NCBI RefSeq assembly: GCF_022352215.1
Contig: NZ_JAKRWF010000006.1
Coordinates: forward strand, 40,274 to 104,273
Length of the DNA: 64,000 bases
Direction of reading: 5' to 3'
Origin: Flavihumibacter cheonanensis
Lineage (GTDB): Bacteria; Bacteroidota; Bacteroidia; Chitinophagales; Chitinophagaceae
Positions 60,450 to 64,000 of this stretch are shown here, piece by piece. A program made the translations under genes and the position numbers. Positions within the stretch are counted from its first letter, which is position 1; the number at the start of each line of letters is the position of its first letter. The notes under the pieces are model-generated. The model worked only from the letters and a program-made list of their open reading frames with translations. It did no database searches and had not been told where the DNA came from.

Positions 60450-61550
60450 TTATTGTTCATTCGACGCGGTGAATACACCGCCTTTTGCCCGGTCTTCAGA
60501 GAATGGGTTGGACTTTCCTACGATGCGGCCGGCTTTGCGAAGTAATCCGCGCAGGGGCGTTTTTCGTATTATTTCTTTGCCCGGGGAGAATGTATCGTCA
60601 TCTCTTGAATTATCATTGACAGCTACTACTATCACTGGTTCATCATCGATCTGAACTGGTATAACTGTTTTTTCTGTAGTTACATTGTTTATAGCCAGGG
60701 AGCCTTTAGCCGGTTCTTCAACTTTTAATGCAATTGAAGTTCCAACCGGAAGTTTTGTATTGGTTGTTTGGTCTGGCACACTTGCTTCCAACTTTACTTC
60801 CTGTATCTTCTGAGGTTGACTAATAACTGCCAGCCGTGAGGTAGATTCATCATTGCTCAAGGTATTTTCTGATACAGCTGTTGGTTTTGAACTTGCTGCC
60901 AAAGTTGTTTGCTCAGATGGAAGTTCACCTGGTGTTGGTATGGATTCAACTGCTTCAGCAGGTTGTTTTGTTGATTGAGACTGATTCGTTGCGATACTAC
61001 CCTGTTGACTTTGGTTTGAATTAGTTAAATCGCTCTGGCGGCTTATCCAAAACATACCGGCCATTAAAAGTATCATCGCAGCAGCTGCATACCGGGTCCA
61101 AACCGGGAACATTGGCCGCACAGTGGTTGAACTTCCCCGGTACAATTTTTCTTTGCCAGAAAAAACAACCGTATTATCAGGTACCAGCTTTGTCTGCTGG
61201 ATTAATTCAAATTCCGCCTGAAACTCGGGGTTGTCGTATACGAATTTTTCAGTTGCTGCTTTTTCTTCATTGTTTAATTCATCATCGGCATATTGAACGA
61301 AATAGGATTCATAATTCAGAATGGAAACCGGGTTGCTGGTATCAGTGGTGCGATACAATTTCGACTTATCGGGAAAAACTGCAGCTGCCTGATCTTCCGG
61401 AAGAATAGTGCCTGACAGCATATCCATTTCTACCCGGAGATCCGGGTTTTCTTCGAGAAAGTTTTCCACTGCATGCATCTCATCCGCGTTCAACTCGCGA
61501 TCGATATACAGCAGGAAAAAAAGCTCGTAATTATTTCTGTTAATGTTCAT
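60450..61550 (-). CDS. anti-sigma-factor-like membrane protein with duplicated N-terminal module
   Basis: A 366-residue single-pass protein, 23 bases after the sigma factor gene. The cytoplasmic N-terminus contains two copies of one module: residues 8-66 (NYELFFLLYIDRELN to KLYR) and 79-138 (NYESYFVQYADDELN to KLYR). A membrane segment lies at about 153-170, followed by a Ser/Thr/Pro/Gln-rich periplasmic region of about 190 residues. The layout is that of an anti-sigma protein holding the ECF factor at the membrane. No zinc ligands are seen. Confidence 0.75.
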   Translation of the reverse strand: MNINRNNYELFFLLYIDRELNADEMHAVENFLEENPDLRVEMDMLSGTILPEDQAAAVFPDKSKLYRTTDTSNPVSILNYESYFVQYADDELNNEEKAATEKFVYDNPEFQAEFELIQQTKLVPDNTVVFSGKEKLYRGSSTTVRPMFPVWTRYAAAAMILLMAGMFWISRQSDLTNSNQSQQGSIATNQSQSTKQPAEAVESIPTPGELPSEQTTLAASSKPTAVSENTLSNDESTSRLAVISQPQKIQEVKLEASVPDQTTNTKLPVGTSIALKVEEPAKGSLAINNVTTEKTVIPVQIDDEPVIVVAVNDNSRDDDTFSPGKEIIRKTPLRGLLRKAGRIVGKSNPFSEDRAKGGVFTASNEQ

Positions 61551-61573
61551 TGTTTCAGAATTTGGGTGAACGG

Positions 61574-62059
61574 TTAGAGTACGTTTTCCGGACTTACCAG
61601 GTAATTTTTCAATTGGATCCTGGCCCGGTGCAGGTACACTTTTACCTGGCTCTCACTCAGGGAGGTAATCCGCCCGATTTCCTCATAAGAATAACCTTCA
61701 TAATCCTTCAATAGCACTAGGCTTCGTTGAGTCTCACTAAGGCGGGCCAAAGCATCTTCCAGCACTTTGCGCAGATTACTGGCTGGCCGGTCAGTAATCC
61801 GGGTTTGTTCAGAAAACTCCTCCTTCAATTGAACCCTGCTGGTTTTCCGGATATGGTCAATCATCTGGTTATAGGCCACCGTAAACAGGTAACTTTTACT
61901 CTTTTCATAATCAATCGATTCCCGGTGAAGCCACATTTTCTCAAATGCAGACTGCACAATATCCTGCGCGTCATCTTCGTGCCGGAGGTTTTTGAGAATG
62001 AAGCGGTAAACATTATCCGCATAAGTCCTCACACATTCATTGTATTCCCTCTCTGTCAT
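61574..62059 (-). CDS. ECF-type RNA polymerase sigma factor
   Basis: A 161-residue sigma-70 family factor of the extracytoplasmic-function group. Region 2 contains DAQDIVQSAFEKMW and the SYLFTVAYNQMIDHIRK stretch; region 4 contains the helix-turn-helix YSYEEIGRITSLSESQVKVYLHRAR. It heads an operon with a putative membrane anti-sigma protein and a barrel protein, so it probably responds to an envelope signal. The promoter of the operon lies in the 188-base gap upstream, which is partly a purine repeat. Confidence 0.93.
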   Translation of the reverse strand: MTEREYNECVRTYADNVYRFILKNLRHEDDAQDIVQSAFEKMWLHRESIDYEKSKSYLFTVAYNQMIDHIRKTSRVQLKEEFSEQTRITDRPASNLRKVLEDALARLSETQRSLVLLKDYEGYSYEEIGRITSLSESQVKVYLHRARIQLKNYLVSPENVL

Positions 62060-62125
62060 AAACAGTTTTGTTGAATTTTCAGGTGGTTCTGTATGTTATA
62101 CGGATCAGAAGAAGATAAAGTTACA

Positions 62126-62199
62126 GGGAAATGGAAAAAATGTATGGAAGAGGAGCATGGAAGGGGGAATGGAGGAAAGGAAGATGGAGGATTGGAAGA
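62126..62199 (+). repeat. GGAAGAT-type purine-rich repeat, copy 3
   Basis: Degenerate units (GGAAGAG, GGAAGGG, GGAGGAAA, GGAAGAT, GGAGGATT) fill much of the gap between the sigma factor gene and the next minus-strand gene. It is the loosest of the three copies. Confidence 0.6.
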
Positions 62200-62247
62200 A
62201 AATATATCGTAAAAAACTATATAAGATAGTAAAGATGAAGGGGGAGG

Positions 62248-62484
62248 TTAGAATCCGGTGGAAAGCAGGTGTCCGGTGACTGCTTCAAAAATAATGGAGC
62301 TGCTTACTGGTAAAGCAGAAGGAGTGGCATCATCCGTAATTTCAGTACAGGTAGCTGCAGCATTGGCACTTGCAGACCGGAGGGATGGCCCTGAGAAAGC
62401 TAACAAATAGGTAGTAATAATGATGCCCGCAAGAAGTACTGTACAGCTAAGAACAAGGTTGGTTTTGGAAATCGGGCGTTTCAT
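62248..62484 (-). CDS. small membrane-anchored protein, function unknown
   Basis: A 78-residue protein with a basic N-terminus and one hydrophobic segment (about 9-30), then a short Ala/Ser/Thr-rich tail containing one Cys. It looks like a secreted or anchored peptide; I recognise no family. A TATCTTG sequence (62508-62514, minus strand) 23 bases upstream is a possible minus-7 box. It is read divergently from kbl. Confidence 0.5.
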   Translation of the reverse strand: MKRPISKTNLVLSCTVLLAGIIITTYLLAFSGPSLRSASANAAATCTEITDDATPSALPVSSSIIFEAVTGHLLSTGF

Positions 62485-62640
62485 TGCTTCGGTTTTCGAA
62501 TTAGACGCAAGATAGACAGGGGATGTTACATCAACGAGTCTAAAAAGTTAAAAAAAGATCAAGTTCGGCCTACTCAATCGATTTCACGAACAGTCGTTAG
62601 CCATCCAATCTTCCTTATTTTTACACCCTAAATCGGTAAC

Positions 62641-63831
62641 ATGAACGAGAAATTTGTACAACGAATAAAAGAGGAACTGCAATCCATCGAAGCGGCAGGT
62701 TTATTTAAAAAAGAAAGGGTTATTACCAGTGAGCAGGGGCCGGAAATAATGGTCAATGGGAAAAAAGTACTGAACTTTTGTGCAAATAATTATCTGGGAT
62801 TATCCTCACATCCCAAAGTAATCCAGGCAGCCCATGAAGCCATTGATTCTCATGGATATGGCATGAGCAGTGTCCGTTTTATTTGCGGAACACAGGATAT
62901 ACATAAAACACTGGAGAAAAAAATTGCCGATTTTCTGGGTACGGAAGATACCATATTATATGCGGCTGCTTTTGATGCCAATGGAGGTGTCTTTGAACCC
63001 TTATTTGGCCAGGAAGATGCTATTATTTCTGACGAATTGAATCATGCTTCCATTATTGATGGCATTCGCCTCTGCAAAGCACAGCGGTTCCGTTACAAAC
63101 ACAATGATATGGCAGATCTGGAACTGCAGCTTCAGGCAGCTGCCGGGGCAAGAAGCCGGATTATTGTTACGGATGGTTCCTTTAGTATGGATGGTACGAT
63201 AGCCCAATTGGATAAAATCTGCGACCTCGCAGACCAATACGATGCAATCGTTATGATAGATGAATGTCATTCATCCGGTTTTTTGGGTAAAACGGGTCGT
63301 GGAACCCATGAATACCGCGGTGTAATGGGAAGGGTGGATATTATCACAGGCACGCTTGGTAAGGCATTGGGTGGAGCATCCGGAGGATTTACAAGCGGAC
63401 GAAAAGAAATAATTGAAATGTTACGGCAGAGAAGCCGGCCCTATCTGTTCAGCAATACCCTGGCTCCCTCTATCGTAGGCGCTTCCATTGCGGTATTGGA
63501 TATGTTGAGTGAAACAACAGAACTGCGCGACCGTCTGGAATCCAACACCAGTTATTTCAGAAAACAAATGACAGATGCAGGATTTGATATCAAACCCGGC
63601 GACCATCCGATTGTTCCAATCATGTTATACGATGCAGTAGTAGCCCAGCAACTTGCTGCAGGTTTACTGGAAGAAGGGATTTATGTGATTGGATTTTTCT
63701 TTCCGGTTGTTCCAAAGGGGCAGGCCAGAATCCGTGTTCAGCTAAGTGCTGCCCATACCCGGGAGCACCTGGATAAAGCCATTACAGCATTTACCAAAGT
63801 GGGCCGGGAATTGGGTGTATTGTCAAAATAA
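62641..63831 (+). CDS. kbl: glycine C-acetyltransferase (2-amino-3-ketobutyrate CoA ligase)
   Basis: PLP-dependent enzyme of threonine breakdown, 396 residues, cleaving 2-amino-3-ketobutyrate with CoA to glycine and acetyl-CoA. The cofactor Lys is K241 in [10 protein letters not shown]; other family motifs are [22 protein letters not shown]-type [15 protein letters not shown] and [12 protein letters not shown]. Full-length agreement with Kbl is good, though the closely related serine palmitoyl-type alpha-oxoamine synthases share the fold. The partner tdh is not in the window. Confidence 0.93.
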   Translation: MNEKFVQRIKEELQSIEAAGLFKKERVITSEQGPEIMVNGKKVLNFCANNYLGLSSHPKVIQAAHEAIDSHGYGMSSVRFICGTQDIHKTLEKKIADFLGTEDTILYAAAFDANGGVFEPLFGQEDAIISDELNHASIIDGIRLCKAQRFRYKHNDMADLELQLQAAAGARSRIIVTDGSFSMDGTIAQLDKICDLADQYDAIVMIDECHSSGFLGKTGRGTHEYRGVMGRVDIITGTLGKALGGASGGFTSGRKEIIEMLRQRSRPYLFSNTLAPSIVGASIAVLDMLSETTELRDRLESNTSYFRKQMTDAGFDIKPGDHPIVPIMLYDAVVAQQLAAGLLEEGIYVIGFFFPVVPKGQARIRVQLSAAHTREHLDKAITAFTKVGRELGVLSK

Positions 63832-63839
63832 GAAATAGG

Positions 63840-64000
63840 CTATTTAGAGGCAATCATGCTGATTTCCACGTTTACATTTCGGGGTAACCCTTTAACAGCA
63901 ACCGTTTCACGAGCAGGATAATTACCGTCAAAATACTTACCATAAACTTCATTAACCGCCGGGAAATTGGCCATGTCAGTGAGAAAAATGGTGCTTTTGA
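63840..64000 (-). CDS. ridA: RidA family protein, C-terminal part (5' end outside window)
   Basis: The minus-strand frame entering from the right edge encodes 52 residues ending at a TAG (63842-63840). The segments IFLTDMANFPAVNEVYG, YPARETVAV and NVEISMIA are the C-terminal signature of RidA/YjgF/YER057c proteins, including the conserved Arg in PAR. RidA hydrolyses reactive enamine/imine intermediates formed by PLP enzymes. The gene ends 8 bases from the convergent kbl gene, itself a PLP enzyme. Confidence 0.88.
   Translation of the reverse strand, partial: KSTIFLTDMANFPAVNEVYGKYFDGNYPARETVAVKGLPRNVNVEISMIASK

Overview
The window is chromosomal DNA of a Bacteroidota bacterium, most likely of the Chitinophagaceae/Chitinophagales type. 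The signs are gldH and gldA gliding genes, a protein with a type IX secretion (T9SS) sorting tail, PorT-like and Omp85 outer-membrane proteins, a carboxypeptidase-regulatory-like domain protein, BatD, GC content in the mid 40s, and recurrent TAnnTTTG minus-7 promoter boxes typical of the phylum, often only a few bases from the start codon. No rRNA, tRNA, CRISPR array, prophage or intact insertion sequence was seen. Coding density is high and no gene-free stretch reaches 300 bases.

Layout. 1-5.4 kb (+): CPBP protease end, cdsA, pheS, a 3-hydroxyacyl-CoA dehydrogenase, an epimerase and a secreted protein. 5.4-15.4 kb: an LpxD-like acyltransferase, a pseudouridine synthase, YicC, GldH, a two-component system, BatD, an SDR, a DUF2167 protein, a YjjG-like HAD phosphatase and phosphatidylserine decarboxylase. 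15.4-29.6 kb (+): a degenerate ureohydrolase, a PBP4-type carboxypeptidase, mutL, a BlaI repressor, an M56 sensor fused to a muramoyl-alanine amidase and a TonB-like domain, a GH3/serine-hydrolase fusion, eno, a DivIC-like protein, nth and an L,D-transpeptidase. 29.7-42.9 kb: a GAF protein, an outer-membrane metallophosphoesterase/kinase-like/Omp85 fusion with a beta-propeller lipoprotein, an HD-Pycsar-effector-like protein with a FUSC transporter, korA and gldA.

43-54.5 kb: carbonic anhydrase plus SulP transporter (bicarbonate supply), then what looks like a carboxylate/acetate switch: receiver-only response regulator, symporter-histidine kinase hybrid, two small membrane proteins, an MHS-type transporter, an IS1 InsA-like zinc-ribbon/HTH protein divergent from acs, and acs itself. 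54.5-64 kb: acyltransferase, T9SS cargo, L,D-transpeptidase, a LysM/BON/DUF4332 operon, an ECF sigma/anti-sigma/outer-membrane operon, kbl and the end of a RidA gene.

The strongest candidates for something undescribed are: (i) the BlaI-M56-amidase-TonB fusion with a paired ACTA-N6-TAGT operator, followed by a two-enzyme GH3/serine hydrolase, which reads as a cell-wall damage sensing and recycling module; (ii) an outer-membrane protein joining a phosphoesterase, a kinase-like domain and an Omp85 barrel, translationally coupled to a propeller lipoprotein; (iii) an acetate-switch cluster in which the DNA-binding step seems to be supplied by a domesticated InsA-like protein; (iv) an HD hydrolase fused to a Pycsar-effector-like membrane domain with no cyclase nearby. 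Three families of dispersed intergenic repeats (GC-rich hairpins, ACGTCTC heptads, GGAAGAT purine repeats) occur at gene ends.
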